Positions 52,463 through 61,381 of a stretch of DNA of 64,000 nucleotides are shown here, piece by piece. Position 1 is the stretch's first letter, and each line of letters starts with the position of its first letter. The notes under the pieces are model-generated. The model had not been told where the DNA came from, ran no database searches, and saw only the letters and a list, made by a program, of their open reading frames with translations. The translations under genes and the position numbers were made by a program. Source of the stretch: Planctomycetota bacterium (lineage in GTDB: Bacteria; Planctomycetota; Planctomycetia; Gemmatales; Gemmataceae); assembly GCA_029777335.1 (NCBI GenBank), contig JAKOSN010000007.1:1-64000 (forward strand), given 5' to 3'.

Positions 52463-53568
52463 GAGGCAGCTGCTCCTTCTGTGAGCCACTTTTCCCCGAA
52501 GAGACTCCACATTTCTCCCGGGGCCATCTCATCCTTCCACTTCTCGAACCTGGGGTGTTTCTCGATCGAAGCACAGACCGTTGATCCATCGTCTCCGAGA
52601 GTAGTCATGCGGACTTCTCTCGGTTGCACGCAATCGAGCAAATAGGGCGAATGGGTGGTGGCTGCGATCTGCAGATCCGCATTGGTATCCAGTAGACGGC
52701 GAAGGAGACTGACAAGATCCTTCTGTGCCCTGGGGTGCAATCCTCGGTCGAGATCGTCGAGCAAGATGAGATTGGGACGATCCGGGGCATGAAACGCCGC
52801 GAGCAACCCAAGGACCAGGAGGGTGCCCTCGCTTACCTGGGACGCAGGCAGACTATCCCCACCGATCGTGTCAAACAAGAGAGCTGCATGCTGACTCATG
52901 GATGTCTTTGTATGCCGCAATCGCCGGATCGTGGGAATAATCCCCCGAAGGTTCTCCTGTAGTTGCTGCCATGAATCTGGGTCGTTAAGAGCCATGTTCG
53001 CCAGAGCAGAGTGAAGTCCGCTCCCATCCGGTGCCATCACTGTCGGATCAATCTGATTAGGACTCGAATCAATCAATTTGGAGGCTACGAGTCGGAGGAA
53101 GATCGACTGTGGCAAAGGTCGTGCATCACTTGGGCTGGGACGCCACTGGCTCCAACTTTCCGAATTCATATCGGGATTAAACCCACGTCCCTGTCCATCC
53201 CAGGAGGGAGTGCCTCCTCTGGGTGATTGGTCTGTCCTTTTGTGGGGCCTCATCGAAGAGGGTGAATCCGTGCGATAACGATATCCTTTTCCGTCACAGT
53301 CAGCAATAACCTCGACAGGACCCACTGAGCCAATAGTTCGTGCCTGCGTCCACTGGTCTTCCATTGAGATGGGTGGCGATGCGCCCGGCAATTGCATTAC
53401 GAATGGACTCTCAATGGGATCAGAAAAAAAAGAACACAAGCGATGGAGCCCTTCCAGAATGCTCGATTTCCCAGAGGCGTTCGGACCAACGAAGACGGTG
53501 AATTGCTCCAGGCTGATCCGAACATCCCGAAGACATTTGAAGTTGCGAATCGTCACCTTGTCGATCAT
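52459..53568 (-). CDS. AAA15/OLD-type ATPase (RecF/SMC-like)
   Basis: 369 residues with the strong site GGAAGGGG before the ATG. It begins MIDKVTIRNFKCLRDVRISL, the usual opening of this class, with Walker A GPNASGKSS (28-36), the ABC-like signature SEGTL (246-250), Walker B NLILLDDLDRGLHP (second acidic residue Asp rather than Glu), and the switch His306 in ATTHSPYLLD. The middle ~100-180 is polar and of low complexity. It is short for OLD nucleases and has no TOPRIM domain of its own; the coupled downstream gene seems to supply it. The pair probably forms a defence or DNA-repair complex. Local G+C looks lower than in neighbours by eye. Confidence 0.85.
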   Translation of the reverse strand: MIDKVTIRNFKCLRDVRISLEQFTVFVGPNASGKSSILEGLHRLCSFFSDPIESPFVMQLPGASPPISMEDQWTQARTIGSVGPVEVIADCDGKGYRYRTDSPSSMRPHKRTDQSPRGGTPSWDGQGRGFNPDMNSESWSQWRPSPSDARPLPQSIFLRLVASKLIDSSPNQIDPTVMAPDGSGLHSALANMALNDPDSWQQLQENLRGIIPTIRRLRHTKTSMSQHAALLFDTIGGDSLPASQVSEGTLLVLGLLAAFHAPDRPNLILLDDLDRGLHPRAQKDLVSLLRRLLDTNADLQIAATTHSPYLLDCVQPREVRMTTLGDDGSTVCASIEKHPRFEKWKDEMAPGEMWSLFGEKWLTEGAAAS

Positions 53569-53665
53569 GGTCGACCCCTTCCTGAACCGTCACCATCAGA
53601 GACACCGGCCTGTCTATTCCTTGATTTGGTCATCAAGGTTGAGCAAGAACAAGAGGGTGCGATCG

Positions 53666-54511
53666 TTACTCCTCGTCCTCAGCCGATCCCCCGTGGGTTT
53701 CTTGCCACTGCTTCCAGCGTTTTTTAATGACCTTGTGAACCGTTTTGATGGGCATATCAAAAAAATCTTCGATCAGTACGAGATCGTGATGGTGCATCTT
53801 CTGGCTCCAGGCGTGAAACTGGGGATCAAGCCTGGTCTCGCTGTCGTCGGTGTCGTTCAGATCGATGCCAAGCACCTTGGCGGTTACCTCAGGATTCTCC
53901 CCGCTCCTTCTGGTGACCAGGCGGACCTTGGCAATGTTCGCGAACGGGATCTCTTCCACAACGTTGTCAGCGTCGGAATAGCGCACCAGGCGATCGCTCT
54001 GCACCCCATAACAGGAACTCGACGGGATGGTGCTGAAGAAAAACAATCTCCAGTTCGTGAGCGCCATCAGGAAATAACAGAATCCGACCACTGCCACCAG
54101 GGCGATAAAGACCACCCCCAGGATCATCTCAAAGGAAACCTTTTCTTTCAACACGACGACCACGCAACCGACTGCCGAGCCGATTGCCACGACGAACGCG
54201 AGGGACTGGAAGCAGAGAAGCCACACCATCGACTTGCGCAAAGCCGATTTGGAAAACTCCAGCCTCTCTTCGGATTCTGCCTTCGACTTTTTTGAGAGAG
54301 CGCTTCGACTCTCCTCCCCTGGTGCATCGGAGGTGCGGCTTGCGGGCGGTTTCGCCTGCCCGGGGCTGGGCCGCGGAGGGCTTGCCTCCGGTTGACGCTC
54401 CCCAGGGACACGAAACCGTTCCTTGCAACCAGGGCAGGTTCCAACAGCCCCTGCCCTGGAATCCTGCACGGACAACACCTTGCCACAATGTTCGCATTCG
54501 AATCGGATCAC
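53666..54511 (-). CDS. Membrane protein with N-terminal MJ0042-like zinc ribbon
   Basis: 281 residues from a GTG at 54511 with GAGGGG 6 nt upstream; an ATG 13 codons earlier is the alternative. The zinc ribbon reads FECEHCGKVLSV then TCPGCKERFRVP (CxxC-x16-CxxC type), common at the start of planctomycete membrane proteins. A Pro/Ser/Lys-rich linker is followed by two membrane helices (~115-140 and ~147-172). The C-terminal soluble domain (CYGVQSDRLVRYSDADNVVE, EIPFANIAKVRLVTR) resembles a PH-like membrane domain, and ends in an acidic tail. No enzyme motif is seen. It stands alone between the ATPase and EF-G genes. Confidence 0.75.
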   Translation of the reverse strand: MIRFECEHCGKVLSVQDSRAGAVGTCPGCKERFRVPGERQPEASPPRPSPGQAKPPASRTSDAPGEESRSALSKKSKAESEERLEFSKSALRKSMVWLLCFQSLAFVVAIGSAVGCVVVVLKEKVSFEMILGVVFIALVAVVGFCYFLMALTNWRLFFFSTIPSSSCYGVQSDRLVRYSDADNVVEEIPFANIAKVRLVTRRSGENPEVTAKVLGIDLNDTDDSETRLDPQFHAWSQKMHHHDLVLIEDFFDMPIKTVHKVIKKRWKQWQETHGGSAEDEE

Positions 54512-54721
54512 GAGTATCCCCTCGCGCGTGCCAGAGCCTGGTCTCCTCATCCGAACTCATCCTATTCCCCTGTCGTGGGGTTGCGAGAGATACATCATCG
54601 GGGGCACCTGGTCCCGTGTGCGCTCGAATGATCGCTGCGGTCTTGTCGGAAGAGAGGTGGCGGGCGGTTCGGACGAGGAGCACAGCGCCTCGGACGGCAG
54701 AGGAGGGTGCCAGCGCGCGCG

Positions 54722-54763
54722 AAAACCGGAGTGGTCGGCTTGCTGCCCCCCACTCCGGTTTTT
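54722..54763 (-). terminator. Rho-independent terminator of the EF-G gene
   Basis: AAAACCGGAGTGG / CCACTCCGGTTTT with a 15-nt loop. On the minus strand the stem ends in TTTTC, a short U-tract. It starts 16 nt after the stop at 54779. Confidence 0.75.
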
Positions 54764-54778
54764 GCTGGGTCAACGGCG

Positions 54779-56887
54779 TTAGCTGGCGGCGCGAAGATCG
54801 GCCAGTTCTTCCTTCACCGGAGCGTAGTGGCTTGGCTCCATGCTGAAGGCCGCCGTGCCGCTGGTGAAGTTACGCAGTTCGCTGGTGTAGCCGAACAACT
54901 CCGCCAGCGGAATGTAGGCGTGGATCTGGCATCGCCCCTTCTCGGAACTGAAGTTCAGAATTTCACCACGCCGACGGTTGATGTCGCCCGCCAGGTCGCC
55001 CTGGTATTTCTCCGGAGCGATCACCACCACGTTCATGATCGGCTCCAGCAAGACGATCCCTGCCTTGAGCATCGCTTCGCGGGTACACTCGACCGCGGCC
55101 AGGCGGAAGGCGTCCTGCGAACTGTCGACGTCGTGATACTTGCCATCAACCAGGCACGCATGCATGTCGACGCACTGGAAGCCATACTTGGCTCCCTTGA
55201 CGCAGGCATCACGGAAACCCGCCTCCACCGAGGGGATGTATTCGCCGGGGACGACCCCGCCGACGATCTCATCGGTGAAATAAATATTATTCAGATCGGG
55301 CTTCTCGTTGGATTCTTCCATCCGAGTCGCCCACTCAGCGACATCGTCCTTGCTGAGCGGATCGAAACGCACCGTGATCACGGCGTACTTGCCGCGCCCA
55401 CCAGACTGCTTGATGTAACGTGTTTCGACTTCCACCGGCTTGGCGATCGTTTGCCGATAAGCAACCATCGGGCGCCCCACGGTCACCTTGACCCCTGGGG
55501 TCCGCATCAGCTTGTCGACCGAGACCTCCAGATGGAGTTCGCCCATGCCGCTGAGGATCAACTGCTTGGTTTCCGGGTCGGTCCGAGCTTTCAGCGTGGG
55601 ATCATCGCGCACCAGCTTGCCCAGCGCATCGGCGAGCTTGGTTTCGTCGGTCGTCCGATCGGGGATGATCGCCTGCGAAATCACCGGCTCGGGGAAGCGG
55701 ATGTCTTCGAGCGTCAGCGGTGAACCCGAGGCGCACAGCGTGTTGCCCGTGTAGGTGGACTTCAAGCCGACCACCGCCACAATCTCACCCGGGCCAGCCA
55801 CTTCCAGGCTATCGCGACGCTCCCCCATCATGCGGAAGATGCGCGCGATGCGTTCGGATTTCCCCGAGGTGGTGTTGAACACTTCATCCTTGGGATGGAG
55901 TTCACCGGAATAGATCCGCAGATAGACGAGGTCGCCGGTTGGCTCCGTCACTGTCTTGAAGGCCAGACAGCTAAACGGTTCCTTCGGGTCCGGACGTCGC
56001 AGCGCCTTCTCCTTGGTCTTGGGGACCGTTCCCTCGACCGGCGGACGATCGCTGGGCGAAGGGAGATACTCGACCACGGCATCGAGCAGCAGCTGCACGC
56101 CGTGGAAGTTTTTCGACGATCCGCAGAACACGGGGGTCAACTTCCCTTCCAGAGTACCCTTGCGCAAAGCAGTGCGCACCAGGTCCGTGGGCACCGGCTT
56201 CCCTTCGAGGATCAACTCCAGGAGGTGATCATCGCAGTGCGAAGCGGTTTCGAGCAACAGATGGTGATACTCCTCCGCCTGCGCTCTGTACGCCTCGGGG
56301 ATATCCACCAGGGCATAGCGAACGTTGGTCTTGTCCGTGAGATCGCGCTTGATGAACTTCATCTCCAGAAGATCGATCACGCCTTCGAAGGAGCCGGCCT
56401 GCCCGGCTGGCAAGGCACAGATGGCCGGGAGGATGCCGAGCTTCGACTTCATCTCGTCGATGCAGTTGAAGAAATCCGCCCCCATGCGATCCATCTTGTT
56501 GATGTAGGCAAGGCGGGGCACCCCATGCTTGTTGGCCTGATACCAGACCGTTTCGCTCTGCACCTCCACTCCGCCGACGGCACAGAAGACACCGACGGCG
56601 CCGTCGAGGACGCGCAGGGAGCGTTCAACCTCGGCGGTGAAGTCCACGTGGCCGGGAGTGTCGATCAGGGTGATCTGTTGATCGCCCCACTCGATGGTGA
56701 CCGCGGCACTGTTGATCGTGATGCCCTTGGCCTTCTCCAGTGGATCGAAGTCGGTGGTGGTGTTGCCCTCGTCGACATCGCCTGACTTGTGCTTGCTGCC
56801 GCTGAAGTACAGGATCCGCTCCGTCGTGGTGGTTTTGCCAGCGTCGACGTGCGCGATGATGCCGATATTACGAATGTGGTCAAGCAT
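54779..56887 (-). CDS. fusA: Translation elongation factor G
   Basis: 702 residues from the ATG at 56887. All GTPase motifs are present: G1 AHVDAGKTTTTE, G2/switch I GITINSAAVTI, G3 DTPGHVDFTAEV, G4 NKMDRMGAD and G5 GSSKNFHGVQ. Domains II-V follow (LSGMGELHLEVSVDKLM, GEYIPSVEAGFRDA, LAELFGYTSELRNFTSGTAA). The protein moves tRNA and mRNA on the ribosome. It is not in the usual str operon with rpsL, rpsG and tuf, so it could be a second EF-G (spdEFG/EF-G2 type). A sigma-70-like promoter lies about 310 nt upstream, leaving a long leader. The first ~150 nt of apparent frame upstream of 56887 is non-coding. Confidence 0.95.
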   Translation of the reverse strand: MLDHIRNIGIIAHVDAGKTTTTERILYFSGSKHKSGDVDEGNTTTDFDPLEKAKGITINSAAVTIEWGDQQITLIDTPGHVDFTAEVERSLRVLDGAVGVFCAVGGVEVQSETVWYQANKHGVPRLAYINKMDRMGADFFNCIDEMKSKLGILPAICALPAGQAGSFEGVIDLLEMKFIKRDLTDKTNVRYALVDIPEAYRAQAEEYHHLLLETASHCDDHLLELILEGKPVPTDLVRTALRKGTLEGKLTPVFCGSSKNFHGVQLLLDAVVEYLPSPSDRPPVEGTVPKTKEKALRRPDPKEPFSCLAFKTVTEPTGDLVYLRIYSGELHPKDEVFNTTSGKSERIARIFRMMGERRDSLEVAGPGEIVAVVGLKSTYTGNTLCASGSPLTLEDIRFPEPVISQAIIPDRTTDETKLADALGKLVRDDPTLKARTDPETKQLILSGMGELHLEVSVDKLMRTPGVKVTVGRPMVAYRQTIAKPVEVETRYIKQSGGRGKYAVITVRFDPLSKDDVAEWATRMEESNEKPDLNNIYFTDEIVGGVVPGEYIPSVEAGFRDACVKGAKYGFQCVDMHACLVDGKYHDVDSSQDAFRLAAVECTREAMLKAGIVLLEPIMNVVVIAPEKYQGDLAGDINRRRGEILNFSSEKGRCQIHAYIPLAELFGYTSELRNFTSGTAAFSMEPSHYAPVKEELADLRAAS

Positions 56888-57367
56888 GATACTCAGGCCG
56901 CATTCTGGATGGTGCGGCAACACTCCTGTAACGAGGAAGTAAGCAGGGAGAGAGGAACCCACTTCCCCTCTCACGCCGATTACCGATATCCCCTCCATAA
57001 AACCGAAGACCAGTGCTTGCGGGGACTTCAAGCAAGAACAACAAGGCAGCGCTCCTCCTGGGGGAGGAGAAAAAGTAGCGACGCTCGAGCTACCCTGAGT
57101 CGGATTCTACCTTCCTCCAAGGAAGGCAGTGGAGAGCGGCGGGACTTATCCCGGTGGGAATCTGCTTTGCGTCGGTTCCAGGGGCATACTGGAATCAAGA
57201 ATAATAATATACGTTCGTGTGTGAAATTGTCCAGGGATCTGATGAAAGTCCGGTAAAATTGCCCAGCCTCTCAGTCAGGGTCCTCCTGGCTGCCCTTTCG
57301 ACACCCGGAGCACCCCAACGGAGAGGAGCGTTCGTGAGGGGGGATTCGCGTCGATCCGGTGCAGTGA
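56888..57367. other. Long intergenic region, leader and promoter of EF-G
   Basis: About 480 bp without a credible gene. The promoter listed below lies at 57206-57233; the ~310 nt between it and the EF-G start would be an untranslated leader. It includes a small foldback CCTTCCTCCAAGGAAGG near 57110-57127. The part beyond the promoter (57240-57367) also covers the 3' flank of the polyprenyl synthase gene. Confidence 0.5.
57206..57233 (-). promoter_or_regulatory. fusA: Candidate sigma-70-type promoter of EF-G
   Basis: On the minus strand TGGACA (57228-57233) and TATATT (57206-57211) are 16 nt apart, in an A/T-rich island of an otherwise GC-rich region. This is the best-looking housekeeping promoter in the window. 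Confidence 0.6.
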
Positions 57368-58372
57368 TCAATGGTTGCGCTGCACCACCTGTTCGCTCAT
57401 CGTTTCCAGAATGGTGCGATAGGGCGAGGGCGAGAGGCAGGTCAACTCGGCACGGGCCTGAGCGGCGTGCTCCAGGGCTCTGGTGCGGGCATACGCCATG
57501 GATCCGCTCTCAACCAGCAAGGGCAGGATCGCCGCGTGTTTGTGGTTGCTCGGGCTGGTGAGCAGTTGCTGGACCCGGGTGACGGTGGACGCGGGTTGCG
57601 AAGCAAACCAATGGATGAGCGGGAGCGTCAGTTTCTGTTGCTCCAGATCGGTGCCCAGCGATTTCCCGGTCTGCTGTTCCTCGCCGGTCAGATCGAGCAA
57701 ATCGTCGGCAATCTGGAAGGCAATCCCCAGATGGCGACCGTAGCGGGTCATCCCTGCCACGGTGGTCTCCGACGCCTCGGCATAGAGCGCTCCCAGCTGG
57801 CAGCAGCAAGCAATCAGTTCGGCAGTCTTGCCCTCGATGATCTCGTAGTAATCGGCCTCCGACAACTCCAGGTTGCCCTTCTCCAACCCCTGACGGAGTT
57901 CGCCCGCGCACACCTTGTTGGTCGCCTCGCCGATGATGCGGCAAACGCGGGCATCGCCAAGGGTACTGGCCAGGTGAAAGGCATGGGTAAAGAGGTGGTC
58001 GCCCAGCAGAATGCTCGCCTGCGTCCCCCAGCCCGCGTTGATGGTGCGCACATGGCGCCGCACCGTGGCGTTGTCCAGCACGTCGTCGTGGACCAGGGTC
58101 GCCGTGTGGATCATCTCCACCACCGCCGCGAGCACATGGTGCGCTGGACGCACGGATCCACAAGCACGGGCGCTGAGCAAGACCAGGACCGGACGCAACC
58201 GTTTGCCCCGGTAATGGCGGACATGGTCGAGCACCTCGGCCACGCGCGGATGGCGGCTGCGCATCTCACGCTGCAAGATCCGCTCCACCTCCTCCAGGTC
58301 CCGGGCAATCGGACCGTGGAGATCGAGCGGAGCAGGGACGGTGGCCGAGACCGGCGCAATCACATGGTTCAT
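57368..58372 (-). CDS. Polyprenyl diphosphate synthase
   Basis: 334 residues, with AAAGGGA before the ATG. It is a trans-isoprenyl synthase: RGKRLRPVLVLLSARA, the first Asp-rich motif HDDVLDNATVRRH (DDVLD, residues 96-100), IIEGKTAELI and the second Asp-rich motif FQIADDLLDLTG (223-227). The residues five positions before the first motif are small (Thr/Ala), which fits a long-chain (hepta- to nonaprenyl) product, as for quinone side chains. Chain length cannot be fixed from sequence alone. It would supply the tail of the quinone used by the cytochrome complex elsewhere in the window. It lies 106 nt downstream of moaC. Confidence 0.9.
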   Translation of the reverse strand: MNHVIAPVSATVPAPLDLHGPIARDLEEVERILQREMRSRHPRVAEVLDHVRHYRGKRLRPVLVLLSARACGSVRPAHHVLAAVVEMIHTATLVHDDVLDNATVRRHVRTINAGWGTQASILLGDHLFTHAFHLASTLGDARVCRIIGEATNKVCAGELRQGLEKGNLELSEADYYEIIEGKTAELIACCCQLGALYAEASETTVAGMTRYGRHLGIAFQIADDLLDLTGEEQQTGKSLGTDLEQQKLTLPLIHWFASQPASTVTRVQQLLTSPSNHKHAAILPLLVESGSMAYARTRALEHAAQARAELTCLSPSPYRTILETMSEQVVQRNH

Positions 58373-58386
58373 GGCGTCCCTTTCGA

Positions 58387-58421
58387 CGCGCGCGAGCAGC
58401 GGGTAGTACCGCTCGCGCGCG
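58387..58421 (-). terminator. Perfect 11-bp hairpin between moaC and polyprenyl synthase
   Basis: CGCGCGCGAGC / GCTCGCGCGCG with a 13-nt loop. On the minus strand it lies between the moaC stop (58479) and the next ATG (58372), very close to the latter, so it could also affect ribosome access there. No U-tract. Confidence 0.5.
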
Positions 58422-58478
58422 ACAAGAGCTTCTGAAGTTTCAATCTGGTTTGAATCCTAATGGCCGCAGGGAGCAGCG

Positions 58479-58955
58479 TCAATCATCCCGTCGGAAAGTC
58501 CCGGACCGTCCGCCGCTCTTCTCTTCCAACCGGATGCGCTCGATCGTCATAACACGATCCACCGCCTTGCACATATCGTAGACGGTGAGCGCGGCGACCG
58601 AGACGGCGGTCAAGGCTTCCATCTCCACACCAGTGCGGCCAAAAACGCGCACAGTGGCCTCGATCGTGAGGGTGTCGGGGTCGGCAAAGGTGAAATCCAC
58701 CCGGGCGCTGGTGAGAGGGAGGGGATGGCACAGAGGGATGAGGGTGCCCGTTTGCTTGGCGGCCATGATCCCAGCCAGCCGAGCCACCTCGCAGACATCC
58801 CCCTTGGCCAGCGCGCGATCACGGATCAGGGTGAGTGTGGCTGGCGCCATGCGCACCTGGGCCGTTGCACGTGCTTCGCGCAAAGTTTCCGGTTTGGCGC
58901 TGGTATCGACCATGCGGCTGGCGCCCTGGTCATCAAAGTGGGTCAGTTCAGTCAT
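58479..58955 (-). CDS. moaC: Cyclic pyranopterin monophosphate synthase
   Basis: 158 residues, the normal MoaC size; the ATG at 58955 follows GAGGAA. It begins [20 protein letters not shown] and carries the family motifs [54 protein letters not shown] (split here as [15 protein letters not shown] and [11 protein letters not shown]) and the active-site Lys in MCKAVD. The enzyme makes cyclic pyranopterin monophosphate from the 3',8-cH2GTP intermediate of MoaA, in molybdenum cofactor synthesis in the cytoplasm. No other moa gene is close, so the pathway is dispersed. The alternative long frame upstream is non-coding. Confidence 0.95.
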   Translation of the reverse strand: MTELTHFDDQGASRMVDTSAKPETLREARATAQVRMAPATLTLIRDRALAKGDVCEVARLAGIMAAKQTGTLIPLCHPLPLTSARVDFTFADPDTLTIEATVRVFGRTGVEMEALTAVSVAALTVYDMCKAVDRVMTIERIRLEEKSGGRSGTFRRDD

Positions 58956-59073
58956 GCGCGCTGGCTTCCTCGGGGGGGATCGTACCTCGCCATTGTAGGG
59001 CGGGTGCTCCGAGGGAAAAGCCACGCTTGTGCTGATAAGGGGAGTGCTCGTGAGGCTCGGCCTGAGCCGCGCA

Positions 59074-59098
59074 GGATCGGCTTTCGCGAAGCCGATCC
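59074..59098 (-). terminator. Perfect 10-bp hairpin after the histidine kinase gene
   Basis: GGATCGGCTT / AAGCCGATCC with a 5-nt loop, 21 nt past the stop at 59120. No U-tract on the minus strand. Confidence 0.55.
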
Positions 59099-59119
59099 GA
59101 TGCCGTCCAAAAGGGAGGA

Positions 59120-60016
59120 TTACTCGTGGGCGAGTGGCAGGTAGATCGTGAAGGTCGTGCCGACACCCGGGGCGCTCATCACGGTGATGTAGCCGTGATT
59201 GCGGGCCACGATCTCCCAGACGATGGACAGTCCCAGGCCGGTGCCCTTCCCGGGATCCTTGGTCGTGAAGAAGGGCTGGAAGACCTGGCTGAGAGTGGTG
59301 GCATCCATGCCACAACCCGTATCGCTAACGCTCAGGGTCGCATAGTTGCCCGCGGGAATTCGCCCGTGCAGATGAGCGAGTTCCTCGTCCAGAACCACAC
59401 GACCCGTTTCGACCACAATGCGCCCCTCGCGCGGGGTGGCATCGCAGGCATTGATCACCAGGTTGGTCAGCACCTGCTCGATATCACCCGAGGGCACACG
59501 CACCGGACAGAAAAGTTCGCCCGTCCGAATTTGCAGAGAGAGCCCCGACCGAGTCAGACACCGCAGAGCATTTCCCATGGCGCGAACCACCCGGCCGAGA
59601 TCGACCACCGCCACCTGGTTGGCCGGATGACGACCGAACTGCAACAACTGTTGCACGATGGCCGTGGCGCGGTTAACCGCCTGACGAATCTCTTCAAGTT
59701 CCTGCACCGGTTCGCCCTGGCTGGGCATCTGGTCGCGAAGCAGTTCGGTCGAGCCCGAGATCACGATCAGCAGGTTGTTGAACTCATGGGCGACGCCCAG
59801 CGCTAATCGGCCCAGCGATTGCATCTTCTGGAATTGCTGGATGCGCGAAGCAAAGTCATTCGTCCAACCAGACACGGGCCCTGCCCACATCGGATGTTGA
59901 AGGGCAGCAAGAGGATTCTCTGTGGTGTCAGTCGAGGGGGACGACAGATCCCTGGATTCCTCAGCCATCATGTCGCCATCCTGCGAAAAAGTAGAGATTG
60001 CAGCGAGAAAATGCAT
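59120..60016 (-). CDS. Soluble histidine kinase without sensor domain
   Basis: 298 residues (ATG at 60016; the ATG pair at 59971/59968 with AGGATGG upstream is an alternative start). The H box is [20 protein letters not shown] with the phospho-acceptor His77. The ATPase boxes are N ([13 protein letters not shown]), G1 ([12 protein letters not shown]), F ([11 protein letters not shown]) and G2 ([13 protein letters not shown]). This is the HWE-unlike, FixL/NtrB-type order. There is no membrane helix, PAS or GAF domain, so it probably senses through a partner protein. No response regulator gene is adjacent (orphan). The end [13 protein letters not shown] is complete. Confidence 0.92.
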   Translation of the reverse strand: MHFLAAISTFSQDGDMMAEESRDLSSPSTDTTENPLAALQHPMWAGPVSGWTNDFASRIQQFQKMQSLGRLALGVAHEFNNLLIVISGSTELLRDQMPSQGEPVQELEEIRQAVNRATAIVQQLLQFGRHPANQVAVVDLGRVVRAMGNALRCLTRSGLSLQIRTGELFCPVRVPSGDIEQVLTNLVINACDATPREGRIVVETGRVVLDEELAHLHGRIPAGNYATLSVSDTGCGMDATTLSQVFQPFFTTKDPGKGTGLGLSIVWEIVARNHGYITVMSAPGVGTTFTIYLPLAHE

Positions 60017-60042
60017 GGTCCGTGGTCCTCTGCTCAGTTCCT

Positions 60043-60096
60043 CAGGAGTCGCGAGAGCGAGGGCCCCTCGCCCGGAGACCTTGCTCGCGACTCCTG
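60043..60096 (-). terminator. Perfect 13-bp hairpin after the small ECF-like gene
   Basis: CAGGAGTCGCGAG / CTCGCGACTCCTG with an inner foldback, 11 nt past the stop at 60108. No U-tract. Confidence 0.55.
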
Positions 60097-60107
60097 TGAC
60101 GGGCCGG

Positions 60108-60437
60108 TTAGCCTGGCACGGTATCGTGCAGGCGCCGGGTAGGGTTAAAGGGGGCAGTTTGATCCTGCAAGAGGCGGGCGCACAGGCGTTGAGTCACCAG
60201 CCGTACGACTTCTTCCGAGTCTCGCTGGCGCTGTTCGGGGTTGGAGTCCAGCGTCCGCTGGGCTTCAGCGAGGATCTGCCGATCCAGGGGCGAGCGGTCC
60301 GTCCAGGTCCGGAGGGTGCGGCGCACCAGACGAACCATTTGGGGGGCAAGTTCATCCTGCAGGCGGCGTGCGGCGTCCTGATTCCCTTCGCGAACCAGAG
60401 TGGCCAGCTGCTGCCAGGTTGAATGGGGAGTCATCAT
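60108..60437 (-). CDS. Short protein resembling the first part of an ECF sigma factor
   Basis: 109 residues (ATG pair 60437/60434 with AAGGTGAG upstream). It begins MMTPHSTWQQLATLVREGNQ and continues DAARRLQDELAPQMVRLVRR. This is the wording of the first helices of sigma region 2, but there is no region 4 helix-turn-helix. The remainder (SPLDRQILAEAQRTLDS, EEVVRLVTQRLCARLL) is helical. It might be a sigma-like adaptor, an anti-sigma-like decoy or a decayed sigma gene. It follows the L-E-P-L-E-D-R gene by 47 nt on the same strand. Confidence 0.5.
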   Translation of the reverse strand: MMTPHSTWQQLATLVREGNQDAARRLQDELAPQMVRLVRRTLRTWTDRSPLDRQILAEAQRTLDSNPEQRQRDSEEVVRLVTQRLCARLLQDQTAPFNPTRRLHDTVPG

Positions 60438-60484
60438 CGTTCTCACCTTCTCGATAGAATCTTGGGAAAGCTGGCACACCCGAG

Positions 60485-61381
60485 TTACACGATCAGACAG
60501 GTCGCGATGTTGGAAGTCACGCTCCACCAGTCGGCGACGGACACCGTGGCTTCGCCATCATCTCCTGGCTGCAGTTCCACTGTGATCGAGAAGGTGCCAC
60601 CGGGCTGAACCGTTGCCGTTTTCCCCTGCAGTCCATTGAGTCCGCCAAAAGTGACGACCAGATCTTCGGGAGCCTCGTCACTCACCTTGCCGGTGAAGGT
60701 GTAGAAGCCACCCGGGGCGATTGTGACCTTGAACTCGGAAATGACCGGCGGGGCGTTGGTCGCCGACACGGAGGTCTGAACGAGCTGGCCGTAGTCATCA
60801 ACGAACTGGGCCACGATCGTTCCCAGGGAGGAAATCGGCAGGACCACCGAGTAGGTGCCGTCGGCCTTGGCGGTGGTCGACCCACTCACCTGGCCGGCGA
60901 AGAAGATCGACTTCCCGGCGGCATTGGGAGTGTTCAACTGGCCGGTGAGCATCACCTGGCGATTGGGGAGCCAGGTAAGGTTCATGGTGAGCGAAGAGGC
61001 CGTGGATGAATACAGAACGTTGAGCACGTCCGAGGACAAACCCTCGTTGTCGTAGGCGTAGGCAAACAGAGTATTTCCCATTCCCGTGGGAGCAAGGACG
61101 GCATTGAAGGTGCCATCTGCCTGAGCATGCACCTGGCCCATGGCCCCTCCGCTCACGTTGATCAGCACGGTCGCGGGGCTTTCATCCTGGACGACACCAG
61201 AAACGTGAACGCCTGTCTGGTCCTGAAAGGCTGTCATGCTCAGCGTTGGGGCGGCGGGGCAATACCGATCTTCAAGCGGCTCAAGTGAGAGATACGCTTT
61301 GCGAGGCTGGAACGTCGGGCGGGCAGGGGTTTGACGGCGAGCTTGAGAGCCAGACATCCATCGTTTCAGCAGCGATCGCAT
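60485..61381 (-). CDS. Exported protein with LEPLEDR N-terminus and bacterial Ig-like repeats
   Basis: 298 residues. The N-terminus has a basic stretch then YLSLEPLEDRYCPAAP, the planctomycete export-type motif. The rest is all beta: about three Ig-like repeats of ~80 residues (GVHVSGVVQDESPATVLINV, QVMLTGQLNTPNAAGKSIFF, FYTFTGKVSDEAPEDLVVTF). The repeats share an opening of the type h-x-h-x-G-x-h-x-D/N-E. It has no C-terminal membrane helix and no EQR tail, unlike the two proteins at 27-30 kb. It probably sits outside the cell as a binding or structural protein. Confidence 0.75.
   Translation of the reverse strand: MRSLLKRWMSGSQARRQTPARPTFQPRKAYLSLEPLEDRYCPAAPTLSMTAFQDQTGVHVSGVVQDESPATVLINVSGGAMGQVHAQADGTFNAVLAPTGMGNTLFAYAYDNEGLSSDVLNVLYSSTASSLTMNLTWLPNRQVMLTGQLNTPNAAGKSIFFAGQVSGSTTAKADGTYSVVLPISSLGTIVAQFVDDYGQLVQTSVSATNAPPVISEFKVTIAPGGFYTFTGKVSDEAPEDLVVTFGGLNGLQGKTATVQPGGTFSITVELQPGDDGEATVSVADWWSVTSNIATCLIV

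Noticed and set aside
53011-53278. Low-complexity middle of the ATPase as a possible frameshift
   Set aside because: The frame stays open and both flanking motif sets are in the same frame; it is probably a linker or insertion.
56888-57031. Upstream extension of EF-G by 48 residues
   Set aside because: EF-G proteins begin at the M-x-x-IRNIGIIAHVDAGK block; the extension is unlike any EF-G and lies in the leader.
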